64,000 nt of DNA from Lentisphaera araneosa HTCC2155 (GCF_000170755.1 NZ_ABCK01000001.1:186001-250000); one strand, 5' to 3'. Positions 9,573 through 19,535 are shown, numbered from the stretch's first letter. Numbers and translations are program-made. Notes: generated from the letters alone by a model not told the origin.

Positions 9573-10148
9573 ATGCCAGAGCCCAATCCAGCAAGAATCA
9601 TAAGCTTTGCCTCCCCGAAAGATCTCGGCCAATGGCTCAAGAAAAATCACCACATCAAAAGCGAACTATGGGTGAAGATATTCAAGAAAAACACGGGCAT
9701 CCCGAGTGTAACTTGGGACGATGTAGTTATTGAGATATTATGTTGGGGCTGGATTGATGGCATCAAGAAGTCAATTGATGATAAAGCCTATCTTCAGCGA
9801 ATTACGCCAAGAAAAGTAAAAAGTAAATGGTCGAAACGAAACAGAGATCATGTTGAGCGTTTAATCAAAGATGGGCTAATGATGGAGTCAGGACTCGTGC
9901 ACGTTCGAGCGGCTAAAGCAGACGGTCGTTGGGCGAATGCTTATACGGCAAGTGAAATGAAAGTGCCCGCCGATTTCCTCGCAGCACTCGAGACTAAGCC
10001 TAAGGCGAAAATGTTTTTTGAAACACTCACGAAATCGAGTCGCTATCTTATTGCCTACGGATTAACAAGTGCGAAGAATCCCGAGACAAGGCAGAGACGA
10101 TTCGAGAAATTTTTAGAAATGCTTCGTCACAATCAAAAGCCGACTTAG
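9573..10148 (+). CDS. YdeI/OmpD-associated family protein
   Basis: A 191-residue cytoplasmic protein without signal peptide or membrane helix. The start SFASPKDLGQWLKKNHH, the motif LWVKIFKKNTGIPSVTWDD and the block CWGWIDGIKKSIDDKAYLQRITPRK are characteristic of the YdeI/OmpD-associated (OmdA) family. Family members have been linked to antimicrobial peptide and bacteriocin resistance, but the biochemical role is unclear. Length is normal for the family. The start ATG has no obvious ribosome site. A terminator-like hairpin follows 18 bases after the stop. The gene looks unrelated to its polysaccharide neighbours. Confidence 0.85.
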   Translation: MPEPNPARIISFASPKDLGQWLKKNHHIKSELWVKIFKKNTGIPSVTWDDVVIEILCWGWIDGIKKSIDDKAYLQRITPRKVKSKWSKRNRDHVERLIKDGLMMESGLVHVRAAKADGRWANAYTASEMKVPADFLAALETKPKAKMFFETLTKSSRYLIAYGLTSAKNPETRQRRFEKFLEMLRHNQKPT

Positions 10149-10165
10149 TCCTAGAAAGAGCACTC

Positions 10166-10184
10166 AAAAGCTAAAAGCTTTTTT
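10166..10184 (+). terminator. Short hairpin plus T-run after the YdeI-like gene
   Basis: AAAAGCT at 10166-10172 and AGCTTTT at 10176-10182 pair across AAA and continue into two more Ts. The stem is AT-rich and weak, so the call is moderate. Confidence 0.5.
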
Positions 10185-10300
10185 ATACTGCTAACTGATT
10201 TTGATAACTGTCGACTTTTTCAAACTGCAGTTAGTCTGCGAACGATCTGTAGCGAATGAAATGAGCGATCTTCAAACTTTTTTATACTGCTAACTGATTT
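10178..10300. repeat. 24-bp direct repeat pair
   Basis: CTTTTTTATACTGCTAACTG followed by ATTT occurs at 10178-10201 and again at 10277-10300. Between them is a GATCTGTAGCGAATGAAATG block that resembles the 42-bp tandem repeat at 60627-60752. No gene lies in 10149-10342. Confidence 0.7.
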
Positions 10301-10342
10301 CTGACGACTGCAACTTACCCTAAATAGTTAATTTAAAACAGC

Positions 10343-10942
10343 TTAAGAAATCTCTTCTTCGAGGCGTTTGATTTCTTTGAAGAGGACTTGTTCGACGCGC
10401 TTTTTGTAGACGTAGGCGGAGCCTTCTGTGACGCCGACGGTTTCTGCGATCTCCGCAACTTTTTTGCCTTCGCGGAACATCATGAAGGCATCGCGAGCAT
10501 TGGCATGGAGGTCGTCTTTAACATTCTTCCATGCGAGGTTGGCAATGTAAGTACGCCATTCGCTCTCGGCAATTGTTTCGATCTCTGGCAGGCTGACGCC
10601 ATTGAGGTAGCCTTCGACTTCCTGACGTTTCACTTTTTCGTAGCGCTTGAGGCGGGCTTGCTGTGATTTAAGGAAGTTTTTTACCGTATTGCCCGTGACC
10701 GTACAGAGCCAACCGCGAAAACGTCCCTTCTGCTGACTATAATCAAAGTCAGGCATCTTATCCCAGAGTTTGATCAAAACATTCTGACTGATTTCTTCGG
10801 CATCGTGATGATTGAGGTTCATGCGTCGGGCAATAACGTAGAGGTAGGGACGGTAGTAATAGACAAACTCTTCCCAAGCGGATTCATCATCGTGATTTTT
10901 CGCACGTAAGAGAAGGGTCTGTCGGGTATTCCAGTCAGTCAT
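10343..10942 (-). CDS. ECF-type RNA polymerase sigma factor
   Basis: A 199-residue sigma-70 family protein of the extracytoplasmic-function type. Region 2 covers about residues 20-95 (AWEEFVYYYRPYLYVIARRM, DAEEISQNVLIKLWDKMPDF, RFRGWLCTVTGNTVKNFL). Region 4 lies near 140-190 (AREGKKVAEIAETVG-like helix-turn-helix followed by SAYVYKKRVEQVL). It shares the N-terminal pattern T-R-x-T-L-L-x-x-x-K...AW-x-E-F with the sigma factors at 25987 and 47731. An AAGG ribosome site precedes the ATG. It follows the beta-helix lipoprotein gene by 74 bases on the same strand and could be co-transcribed. No anti-sigma gene is adjacent. Confidence 0.92.
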   Translation of the reverse strand: MTDWNTRQTLLLRAKNHDDESAWEEFVYYYRPYLYVIARRMNLNHHDAEEISQNVLIKLWDKMPDFDYSQQKGRFRGWLCTVTGNTVKNFLKSQQARLKRYEKVKRQEVEGYLNGVSLPEIETIAESEWRTYIANLAWKNVKDDLHANARDAFMMFREGKKVAEIAETVGVTEGSAYVYKKRVEQVLFKEIKRLEEEIS

Positions 10943-11016
10943 ATATCTACCTTAATTTTGAATAAATATATTTTACTGGTACAAGGCTTTTAACTCAAGG
11001 AAAAAAAGCCTTGGCT

Positions 11017-13647
11017 TTATTGAATTCCCGTGATTAAAGCTTGCTTTTCACGCTTCTTTGCGAGGCTCGTGCTTAGGGACTGCTTTAAAATTTCCACTTC
11101 TTGCTGATTGAGTTTCTGACTCGCTTCTTCAAGAATGAACTCTTGCTCCATCTTATAGAAATCCTGCAAGCGTTTCTGGACCTTGTCGTAGCCTCTTTTT
11201 CCGGGTTTTAATTTGGCTTTTTCAGCTTTGAGTTCTTTGTACCAATTGAGGTTCTCATCCCACCAAAAACGTTTGTATAAACCTAGGACCGCTTGCTTTG
11301 ATTCACTCGTTAAACTTGAGTTTTGGATACTGGCTGGAAGCTGATAGTCCTTAGCCATGGGGATCGGTTTCTCGGGGTAATCATAATCATAGTACTTTAC
11401 TTCTTCGACACCTCCAAAGGACCAGAGCTCACCCTTAATTTGTTTGCCTTTGTTAAATACATCTACACGCCAGTAATAAGTCTTTTGAGGATCGAGTTTT
11501 CCGGGTGTAAAAATATTACGGCTTTGCTGACCACGGAAAGCCGCGGCATCGCCCTTCTCTACTGCGAATTTGTCGGCGGAAAAATAGATATCAAAGGCTT
11601 CGTATTCACGTGCGGGGCGCCACATTAACTCAGCATCAGCTTTGACATTTTTAGCATTGAGCGCGGGAATCGGCATACTCGCTTTTGTATGCTTGTAACC
11701 AGGGATCCAATAATTTTCACTCGTACTATCATAGGGGCCCACATTCGCTAAAGTTTTGATCGGGCGAAAATCCAAATTGCTGGGATCGCGAAGTACAGAA
11801 CGTGGGTCGGTCTCTAAGTTATTTTCACTCTTGCAGAAAAGTGGAATACCGCGGCTCACGACAAAGTGACCATTGATCGCTCCCGCGAGGTTATTTTTCA
11901 CTGTTGAATAACGATTATAACCGCCCATGAGTGGCGCACAGGGAAGCGCAATATCAGTCTTGCCTGCAGAGAAAGCATCGAAGGAGAGATTATTATAAAC
12001 TTGGTGTCGATCACCTTTGAGTTTTAAACCAGCTGAATTCCAAGCGACGTTGTGATTGACGGTCCCGCCCTCGCCCCAATTGACAAAAGCCGTGAACATA
12101 CTGGAAGTATCGAATCGAATTGCGGCTTTACTGCGCAGGCCATGAATCCAGTTGTGACTGACTTTTACATCCTTAATAGCATAAACACCGCAGTTGATTG
12201 CCGAGCCATCGTGTTGGAGTAAGCTCATATTGTGAAGGTAATTGTATTCAACGATATCCGCAGGACCCGAACGGTAGCCCTCGGAATTACCCGCAGTATG
12301 CACCGTGTTGTAGCGGAAAGTTGTGTGACGTCCCTTGCCCATTTCTATGGTGCCACCATCTCCACCACCAATGCACGTGAAATCAATATGATGAAAGAGG
12401 TTATTCTCAACTATGTTTTTGTATCCCGTCATCTTGAGTGCTGGGCCATCAGCGTATTCAAAGACGCAATTGCTCACACGATTATTGCTGGGTTCCATTT
12501 CCGTCGACATAGAGTTCTCTATTTTGGTGTACTGATTCTTGCCAAATTCACCCAAGACAAATTTATTGAATGAGGGGTACTTAAAATGACAGTCATCCAC
12601 AGTCATATTGGCGCAGTTCGCAATATTGAGTGTGGAAGCAAAAAACTGAATACCCTGAATCTTGAGGTGCTGAGATTTTTTGATCAACAAATTAAAATCC
12701 TGCACTTTGGCGCGAATTTTTAAATCCTGAGGCTTTTGTCCCGCTTGGGGTTTGAGGTAGAGTTTCTTATCCTCTGGAGTGAAGTACCATTCCTTCTCCG
12801 CATCTAGGGCCATGAGTCCCTCGAGGTAATAATGGCCCAGCTTCTTTTTGTGAGCAAAGAACTTGTCGTTATTGAGCATGTTGAGGTTGCCCTTCATGGT
12901 CGTGGTATCGTAAGTGAATTGATCACTTCCCGCTTGGTGTTTGGCAACGTGCTGAGCGTAGCTCATCCAAGCATTGATATTGAGAACGGCTACAGCACCA
13001 GTGAAGTCGATACCCGTTTGGGCTAAAGTTTGTTGATTGACGCCCTCCTCTAGACCTTTGGGTCGAGCATCTACCATGGTGCCAAAAGTACTTTCTTTAC
13101 CTTGGTGGCGCCAAGTGGCTTCCATATCAAAGACGGAATCGTTTTCAAAAGAGGCGTTGGGCCAACGTGCGGTAATAGCCATTTCATCATTGATGAAGAG
13201 TTGGGTGATATCGCGATCAAGTGTGGTGCTAAATATACCTTTATCATCAGCTTGCCATTCTTGTTCTATGAGTACTGAACCATCGAAAATAACTTCTTCA
13301 CCAGGATAAGCCACGAGGCTGATAGGTTTATCTTGCTGACCCTCGAGGCCAGATATATCGATGACTTCAGAATAACGTCCCGCTCTTATGTAGACGCCAT
13401 CGCCGGGCTTTAAGCGTTTCGCTAAAGCATTGATAGATTTTAAGGGAGCATCAATGCTTCCCGAATTCTGATCATCGCCCTGGGCAGAGATAAAATAAGT
13501 TTGTCCAGAGAATTGAGGCAAAACAATTGCCTGATGCAGTTCAGTAGATTTATTTATACTCGCATGTGTAGCATCTTGAGCTTGATTACAGGAAGCAATG
13601 AGTCCCATGAGGCTCAGAGAGCTGAGTAAGCGCCATTTTTTATTCAT
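11017..13647 (-). CDS. Lipoprotein with right-handed parallel beta-helix
   Basis: An 876-residue protein. A lipoprotein signal (MNKKWRLLSSLSLMGLIASC) places Cys20 as the lipidated residue, so it is probably anchored in the outer membrane. Residues 50-110 hold a DUF1565-like start (YFISAQGDDQNSGSIDAPLK, KPGDGVYIRAGRY). Residues 320-600 are N-rich beta-helix rungs typical of polysaccharide lyases and epimerases. Residues about 660-760 resemble a fibronectin-III-like domain (TYYWRVDVF). The C-terminal 100 residues are charged and helical. It likely binds or cleaves a polysaccharide; no catalytic residues can be assigned with confidence. It lies 11 bases downstream of a sulfatase gene in the same operon. 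Confidence 0.85.
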   Translation of the reverse strand: MNKKWRLLSSLSLMGLIASCNQAQDATHASINKSTELHQAIVLPQFSGQTYFISAQGDDQNSGSIDAPLKSINALAKRLKPGDGVYIRAGRYSEVIDISGLEGQQDKPISLVAYPGEEVIFDGSVLIEQEWQADDKGIFSTTLDRDITQLFINDEMAITARWPNASFENDSVFDMEATWRHQGKESTFGTMVDARPKGLEEGVNQQTLAQTGIDFTGAVAVLNINAWMSYAQHVAKHQAGSDQFTYDTTTMKGNLNMLNNDKFFAHKKKLGHYYLEGLMALDAEKEWYFTPEDKKLYLKPQAGQKPQDLKIRAKVQDFNLLIKKSQHLKIQGIQFFASTLNIANCANMTVDDCHFKYPSFNKFVLGEFGKNQYTKIENSMSTEMEPSNNRVSNCVFEYADGPALKMTGYKNIVENNLFHHIDFTCIGGGDGGTIEMGKGRHTTFRYNTVHTAGNSEGYRSGPADIVEYNYLHNMSLLQHDGSAINCGVYAIKDVKVSHNWIHGLRSKAAIRFDTSSMFTAFVNWGEGGTVNHNVAWNSAGLKLKGDRHQVYNNLSFDAFSAGKTDIALPCAPLMGGYNRYSTVKNNLAGAINGHFVVSRGIPLFCKSENNLETDPRSVLRDPSNLDFRPIKTLANVGPYDSTSENYWIPGYKHTKASMPIPALNAKNVKADAELMWRPAREYEAFDIYFSADKFAVEKGDAAAFRGQQSRNIFTPGKLDPQKTYYWRVDVFNKGKQIKGELWSFGGVEEVKYYDYDYPEKPIPMAKDYQLPASIQNSSLTSESKQAVLGLYKRFWWDENLNWYKELKAEKAKLKPGKRGYDKVQKRLQDFYKMEQEFILEEASQKLNQQEVEILKQSLSTSLAKKREKQALITGIQ

Positions 13648-13658
13648 TATTGATGTCC

Positions 13659-15107
13659 TTAATGACTTTTCTTTTTAAACTTTTTGAGGGCCGCGTAATC
13701 AATGGGCGGCGGATTTTCGAAATCAAATTCATCTCCCATGCTGACCTGCAGTTTTTTGAGGTCCGACTTCAAAGTATCTAATACAGCTTTGTATTCTGGC
13801 TTATCTGCGAGGTCATGCATTTCTTTGGGATCCTTTTCCAAATTGTAGAGGCGGTATTTCTTGGCATAGGGATAAACCATTAACTTCCAATTATCTTTGA
13901 GGATCATGCGCTGATAATTGATGTACTTGCCATAAATAGCGGGATAATGCTGCTTGGTTTTCTCCTCAATGAGGGGAAGCAGACTTTTAAATTCCACGTA
14001 CTCTGGCTTGGCGATCGTCGCTAAATCAAGACTTGTTGCCATGGCATCCTGAATGTAAATAGAGGTGGCATTGCGCTGACCCTTAGGGATACTGGGACCC
14101 ACGATAATGAAGGGGGCACGCATGCTATGTTCATACATATTTTGCTTACCTACTAAACCGTGTTCCCCTACAGCTAAGCCGTGATCGGAAGTGAAAATGA
14201 CATAAGTATTGTCAGCTTTTCCAGAATCTTTAAGTGCCTTGAGTACACGGCCAATATTGTGATCCATGTGCGTTGTGGCCGCAAAGTATTCCTGACGGTT
14301 AATTTTAGTGGCGTATTCATTGCGGGGGAAAGGCATAATAGCGGCGTCGCGCAATTGCTTACCACAGCCAATTTGATCGCGGTAGGGATAAAGACCTAAA
14401 TGGTTTTTGGGTAATGAGATCTTATCGATGGGATACATATCCACATACTCTTTGGGTGCCTGACGTGGATCGTGGGGTGCGTTAAAACCCACGTACATGA
14501 AAAATGGTTGATCAATGTCTTTGGCATCATCCAAAAATTCTATCGCATCATCTGCGGTAACTTCTGTCCAGTGTTTTCCACCTTCCCAAAATCCGCCATG
14601 CTGTTTATCCCAAGGTTTCCAACCTTGTTCATAGTCCTGTGGATGGAGAGGACGATTCTGCCCTGCTTCTGTTTGAGCTGGCATTCCACCACGTACATTT
14701 TTTGTGATGTCAAAAGGAGGGTTTTTAAATGTTTTCCCTGGCACATGCCATTTGCCAGTCATGTAAGTTTTGTAGCCCGCAGCTTTCATGATCTGAGCCC
14801 ATTGAGGCTGCTTGCGTACAGTCTGATTAGCGCGATTAACAAAGGCACCCGAGTTAAACATGGCACGACTCGCCATGCAAACGGCACCACTCCAGGAACC
14901 CATATTATAAGCTCTAGTGAATAGTATGCCCTCTTTTGCCAAGCTATCTAAGTGGGGAGTCTGACATTCTAATTCCCACATGATCGACAAAGTTTCTAAG
15001 GCCTGGTCATCAGATAAAATAAAGAGAATATTAGGTTTTGCACTCTCCGCGAAAAGGCTATTCGCGAAGAGTGTAAGAAGAAGTGATATTTTTAAAAACT
15101 GAGTCAT
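13659..15107 (-). CDS. Secreted sulfatase with CxAxR signature
   Basis: A 482-residue type I sulfatase with signal peptide (about 1-20), metal ligands in ILSDDQ (D33-D34), GKWHVPG, NAPHDPRQ and TSDHGLAVGEHG in the expected order. The formylglycine site is C77-M-A-S-R81, with Ala where Pro is usual. It is closely similar to the sulfatase at 52424, which has the same departure (CAASR). CxAxR can be matured by anaerobic-type maturases and is not evidence of inactivity. The ATG has an AAGGA site. It is followed 11 bases later by the beta-helix lipoprotein, pointing to a shared polysaccharide target. Confidence 0.93.
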   Translation of the reverse strand: MTQFLKISLLLTLFANSLFAESAKPNILFILSDDQALETLSIMWELECQTPHLDSLAKEGILFTRAYNMGSWSGAVCMASRAMFNSGAFVNRANQTVRKQPQWAQIMKAAGYKTYMTGKWHVPGKTFKNPPFDITKNVRGGMPAQTEAGQNRPLHPQDYEQGWKPWDKQHGGFWEGGKHWTEVTADDAIEFLDDAKDIDQPFFMYVGFNAPHDPRQAPKEYVDMYPIDKISLPKNHLGLYPYRDQIGCGKQLRDAAIMPFPRNEYATKINRQEYFAATTHMDHNIGRVLKALKDSGKADNTYVIFTSDHGLAVGEHGLVGKQNMYEHSMRAPFIIVGPSIPKGQRNATSIYIQDAMATSLDLATIAKPEYVEFKSLLPLIEEKTKQHYPAIYGKYINYQRMILKDNWKLMVYPYAKKYRLYNLEKDPKEMHDLADKPEYKAVLDTLKSDLKKLQVSMGDEFDFENPPPIDYAALKKFKKKSH

Positions 15108-15190
15108 GAAAATTCCTTTTTGTTCTGATTTAACTCTAATACAAAGCTGAACTCAATCATTAAACTCAATTCAGTGATCATTTCCCCAGT

Positions 15191-17851
15191 TTATAGAGCG
15201 TACACTTTAACTTGCTTGAGTGCTAAAGCAGGTGCACGCATAGATTTGATGCGATCATCCTCTTTTTGCATTTGCAATTCAGATGTATTCTTCAAGCCAA
15301 TTTTTACATATTTAGCCTCAGTGTTCACTTTGGGTGTAATATGCCATTCGCGACCCATGGCAATATGATAAGGATCTGCCTGCCAAATTTCCTTCCAGTC
15401 CTTACCATCGAGGCTGGTCCAAACCGTTAAGCCACGCATGGCATTCTGACGATCTTTTGAATTGGCAATGATATGAAGGCCGTTAACTTTAGCCGAATCT
15501 TTGAGCTCGAGTTGAAACCAAGCGCCTTCACCTGGTTTAGATTCGAAAATCGGACCGCTTGAAGGTTCGTCAACGAGGTTGACCACATCAGAAACTTTAG
15601 CATTTGGGTTTCTTAGTGAGCTATAAGTGACTTTAGCATTTTTCGAAACGAGTTGGCCGCGTTTCTCAGGAAAAATAGCCGCTAGATATTGTTCAGGAAA
15701 ACCTGCTTGCAAACCGATTTTTGATGTATCAATTGGCTTAAAGCCCGATTTTAATGCAGGTGAATCCGCTGCTAACTTAAAATCTGCAGGAGTCATTTCT
15801 TTATTGAAATCTAAAGGCTTAGCAAATAGTGGATCGGCTAAGATAGAATTTTTTTCCTGACCTTTCCCCTTCCACGTTTCTAAATGCTTCTCAACTTTAT
15901 TTAAACCATTGGTCGCGAAAAATACATTGCTCTGTAAATCACAAGACTCTGGAGTCTTGATTGTATTCGATGATCGACCCGTATAAGGAGCGATGCCTGC
16001 TCTGGTGTGATAGAAAATATTGTTTTTCACTTTTGAGCCAGGGTTAGGTTGCTGGTCTGGGTAGAGGCTAAAACGAATATTTGTATTGATGAACATATTA
16101 TTTGTGACGTCATTATTACCTTTGTGAACCATTCCACCCGCAAGGATGAGGTTTTCTGTATATGTTGTGCCACGCTGCCAGTCATCACAACGCAAACCGT
16201 TACCTAAACTCATATAGAGAAAGTTACGGCGCATGATGTTACCCGTACCTGCACCCGAAACATTGAGTGCAGCGCCATCACCAATTTTTGTTCTCGCGCG
16301 ATAAACGTAGTTATTTTCAACGATATTATCTCTTGTGTGAAGGTAAGGAAGCGTTTTGTCCTGGATCTTATCCCCCTTAAACTCTTTCTCTTTAATTTCA
16401 TTCCAGCGCAAAGTTTTACTGGCTTCATCCCAGTCGACTTCTTTGCCTTCTTCGAAAATGGCGCCGCGAACTCCGCAAAGCCCAATAGCTTTACGAGGAA
16501 CATTGCGGATATGATTATTGGCAATATGATTCGCCCCACTCTGCCAGACAAAAATGGCGTGACCATGCCAAATCACTTCGCCGCAACGATCAATGAGATT
16601 GTTTTCAATTTTATTATTTTTATTGACGTCTTTCGTTCCTGGGCCATAACCACAGAGTAAGATTCCCATGTGGCCCACACGATCTATTAAATTATTCTTT
16701 ACTGTGATCTTTTGTGCGTGAAGATCGAGGCGAATTGCTGAGCTGCCGCCATTGGTGAAACGTGACTCACTTACGGAGCAGTTTTCCGCGCCACGAAAGC
16801 GCAACATGGCGTTGGCATAATCAAACTTATCCCAATCGTGCTGTATACCCCAGCCTTTATGATCGTCATACCAAGAGTAGCGATCTGTGTGGGTAAATGT
16901 TAAACCTTTGAGGTGAATATTTTTTACGGGTTGATCCACTGGACCATCATAATTAATTTTACCTTCGAGTTTCACGAGTTCGATGAGCGCTGGAGCTACG
17001 ATATTGGCACTTGGCTGAGCCGATTTAGGCCAGTAGTAAATCTTTCTAGTTTGGGTATTCACACACCACTCACCAGGAGTATCCAATACATCGATAACAT
17101 TCTCAACTCGCGTGGGGTTGTAGGGTTTAGGCGTAGTTGATGGAGGTGTATTGCCTTCGTATTTCAACCAAGCTACATTGCCCTCAAGTTTTTCGATCGT
17201 TGAAATATTTTGCGTCCATGGAACACCACAGAAAAAGGCTTCCACATCGCTTAAGTTTTCCCAGTTCTTAATTTTATCTCCTGGGAATTCGAGGCGTCGT
17301 AATAAGGGACGATCAGCTTCTAGGGCGACATTTCGCGTTGCAAATTTTTTGAAGTTCTGTTGTGGAGCCTGAAAACCACGACAACGAGCTCGTTCGAGCC
17401 TAAAATCGCCATCAAAGAGAACTTTAAAATCTTTTAAGCCTGTAGGCATATCGGCTACCCAGATTTTGCCTTTTGCGACTTCCGCAGTTCCTGTTGGATA
17501 ATCACTAACTTTCTTCCAATTAACTACGTTCACACCCGCGCTGAGCACTGGGCTTTCATTTTTATACGCCTGGTAAGTGTTTTTAAAACCATCTAAAGCA
17601 CTGTCTTCGAGTCCTAAAACAAAAGTCTTATCTCTTTTATATGTTCCCGCTCGAAGGTAGACATTGTGATCTTCTTTAATACCTTGAGCTTTTAATTTTC
17701 TAATGGATTCTCGAGCTTTCTCCAAGCTCTTAAAGGGAGCATTTAGTGATCCCTCGTTAGCATCTTTTCCCTGTGGGGAAACGTAAAAATCGGCTGCTTG
17801 AGCAGCACAGGCCAAAAGAGTCGAAGCGACTAATGACTTAATGAATTTCAT
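15191..17851 (-). CDS. Secreted beta-helix protein with discoidin-like C-terminus
   Basis: An 886-residue protein with signal peptide (MKFIKSLVASTLLACAAQA). FYVSPQGKDANEGSLNAPFK begins the N-terminal segment often seen before parallel beta-helices. Residues about 300-660 are rich in N-x-I/V rungs such as NNLIDRVGHMGILLCGYGPG and ENNYVYRARTKIGDG. The last 140 residues (from about 745) look like an F5/8 type C (discoidin) carbohydrate-binding domain: AWFQLELKDSAKVNGLHI and GLTVWTSLDGKDWKEIW. It probably acts on or binds a cell-surface or algal glycan. It leads the minus-strand set that continues with the sulfatase (83 bases apart). An AAGG ribosome site precedes the ATG. Confidence 0.85.
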   Translation of the reverse strand: MKFIKSLVASTLLACAAQAADFYVSPQGKDANEGSLNAPFKSLEKARESIRKLKAQGIKEDHNVYLRAGTYKRDKTFVLGLEDSALDGFKNTYQAYKNESPVLSAGVNVVNWKKVSDYPTGTAEVAKGKIWVADMPTGLKDFKVLFDGDFRLERARCRGFQAPQQNFKKFATRNVALEADRPLLRRLEFPGDKIKNWENLSDVEAFFCGVPWTQNISTIEKLEGNVAWLKYEGNTPPSTTPKPYNPTRVENVIDVLDTPGEWCVNTQTRKIYYWPKSAQPSANIVAPALIELVKLEGKINYDGPVDQPVKNIHLKGLTFTHTDRYSWYDDHKGWGIQHDWDKFDYANAMLRFRGAENCSVSESRFTNGGSSAIRLDLHAQKITVKNNLIDRVGHMGILLCGYGPGTKDVNKNNKIENNLIDRCGEVIWHGHAIFVWQSGANHIANNHIRNVPRKAIGLCGVRGAIFEEGKEVDWDEASKTLRWNEIKEKEFKGDKIQDKTLPYLHTRDNIVENNYVYRARTKIGDGAALNVSGAGTGNIMRRNFLYMSLGNGLRCDDWQRGTTYTENLILAGGMVHKGNNDVTNNMFINTNIRFSLYPDQQPNPGSKVKNNIFYHTRAGIAPYTGRSSNTIKTPESCDLQSNVFFATNGLNKVEKHLETWKGKGQEKNSILADPLFAKPLDFNKEMTPADFKLAADSPALKSGFKPIDTSKIGLQAGFPEQYLAAIFPEKRGQLVSKNAKVTYSSLRNPNAKVSDVVNLVDEPSSGPIFESKPGEGAWFQLELKDSAKVNGLHIIANSKDRQNAMRGLTVWTSLDGKDWKEIWQADPYHIAMGREWHITPKVNTEAKYVKIGLKNTSELQMQKEDDRIKSMRAPALALKQVKVYAL

Positions 17852-17962
17852 TATAAAACCTTAGTTATATTGGATTGCACCCATACTTACAGAATGAGCA
17901 ACAACGTTTAGATGTCTCAAAAACCCATCTGCTTAGATAAGGGTAATTGAGTAAATAAAATT

Positions 17963-18582
17963 TTAGCGAAAACTATCCCACATGGTATCGGACTCATCGC
18001 TAGATTCATAAGGGCTACGGAGGCCTAAAAAAGTTTGCATTAAACTCATCGCTTTAGCCGATCCATCGACCATCAAAAAATTGGCTTCACCGTATTCATG
18101 AGTCCAAAAGATACTGGCATCACCTTCTGCAGCTGCCATGTGAGCCGAACTTCTCACGCCACGGTTCATAGCGCCCAAGTTATTTCCTGCCCAGGGGTAA
18201 TCAAACATCAGCACTGTTTCTGAGCTTTTGTTCACTTCAGTCGTGGATTTACCATAGGTATTGCTGACCATGCCCAAGTAACGACTATCACTGTCAGTGC
18301 CTGAAGCATTGGCTTGATTCATTGTGTAGGAACGTATTTTTCTGTTGGCATTACTGCGGACAACATCATCAACGGGGCAAATATAAATATCCGATTGAGC
18401 TGGCCATACACCCGTCATATCGCCATCGCTTAAATTCCTTCCGTCATAGCCCTGACCTAGACGGTCGTCCCAAGTGATATTTCTTCCTTCATCGGGTGCA
18501 GTATTACCTGATTTTGGGACTCGTGAATCATTATCACCAGCATACATGGCAACAGCAAAACCAATTTGCTTCTGATTACTTA
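17963..18582 (-). pseudogene. Prepilin-like protein, C-terminal part separated by IS insertion
   Basis: This frame reads SNQKQIGFAVAMYAGDNDSR onward and ends DTMWDSFR, closely matching the intact prepilin-like protein at 23024 (SQQKQLGTAIFMYAGDN... DTMWDSHR). It has no start codon of its own with an N-terminal hydrophobic helix. That helix is encoded at 20464-20617, on the far side of a 1881-bp insertion sequence. A downstream ATG at 18547 could start a soluble 194-residue fragment but would lack the membrane and cleavage segment. Joining the two parts through one copy of the 6-base duplication restores an uninterrupted frame (IAVCLSNQKQIGF). The gene is probably inactive. Confidence 0.88.
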
Positions 18583-18760
18583 GTGCCTGACCGAAATGAA
18601 CCTAAGTCTTTTAAGTATAATAATTTATAAGGAAAATAAGTTGTGAGTTTTTCTAGAAAACAGTATTAAAGCACCCTATAAAACTTTTGTTTAAATGTAT
18701 AGTGCTTCATCATAAACTACTTTTATCCAATAGGATACAGATAAAATAAAAGAACCCAAG

Positions 18761-19519
18761 GTGTCATATAGCATGCGTAATTTTACAAGTACACAAGCAG
18801 AATTAGGAGAAAACCCACTTCTCGGAGTCACGCCAATTGAACAAGTGAGACTCGACACATACTGCCGTGATGAAATAACCAAAACTCTTCGTGGTTTACA
18901 AGAAATTTATCGAAACAAAGTTTTACTCAAAGAAATCCAAGATGTTTTGTCTGAATTAGTTCCTAAAGGAACATCCTGGAATGATGGACGTAAAGGAATG
19001 GATCTCTGGGTTATTTTTGTTTTAGGCACTTTGCGTTTGAGCTGTAATTGGGATTATGACAAGCTCAAAAGTTGCTATGATTATCATCACAAAATTCGGG
19101 AGATCTGTGGAGTTGATCTTTTTTGTGATGTCGACATAGTTACAGGACGCCAAACAATACACGATAACGTTAGCCTTTTTACAAAAGAAATTGCCAATAA
19201 AATTAGTAAGCTCGTAGTTGCTTTCAGCCATGAATTACTTTTCCCAGAAGAACGAGAATTACATAGTCGTTGCGATTCTTTTGTTTTTGAAACGAATGTT
19301 CATTTCCCCACTGATTTGAATCTATTAAAAGATTCTGTACGCAAAGTATTGAGCATCGGAGGCAAATTGGCTTCATCTTTGAAAATCACTGGCTGGCGTG
19401 AAGTAAAAAGCCAGCAAAAGAAATTCCATAGCCTTTATAATAAACTGAGCAAGATGCGTCACTCTAACTCGAAGAAAGAAGAGCGAAAGGAAAAACGTCG
19501 CTTAGAAATAGAGAGATAA
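18761..19519 (+). CDS. Transposase N-terminal part (ISNCY-like)
   Basis: A 252-residue frame starting at GTG (an ATG at 18773 is equally possible). It has an N-terminal helical region and the block ETNVHFPTDLNLL, where the Asp would be the first residue of the DDE triad; a similar ETN-x-H-(F/Y)-PTD pattern is familiar from ISNCY-type transposases. It ends in a lysine/arginine-rich helix (KKEERKEKRRLEIER). The remaining catalytic residues are in the following frame (19536-20252). The junction has stops in both frames, so the pair is either a natural two-frame arrangement or a broken gene. Confidence 0.7.
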   Translation: MSYSMRNFTSTQAELGENPLLGVTPIEQVRLDTYCRDEITKTLRGLQEIYRNKVLLKEIQDVLSELVPKGTSWNDGRKGMDLWVIFVLGTLRLSCNWDYDKLKSCYDYHHKIREICGVDLFCDVDIVTGRQTIHDNVSLFTKEIANKISKLVVAFSHELLFPEERELHSRCDSFVFETNVHFPTDLNLLKDSVRKVLSIGGKLASSLKITGWREVKSQQKKFHSLYNKLSKMRHSNSKKEERKEKRRLEIER

Positions 19520-19535
19520 TTAAGGATTACTTAGT

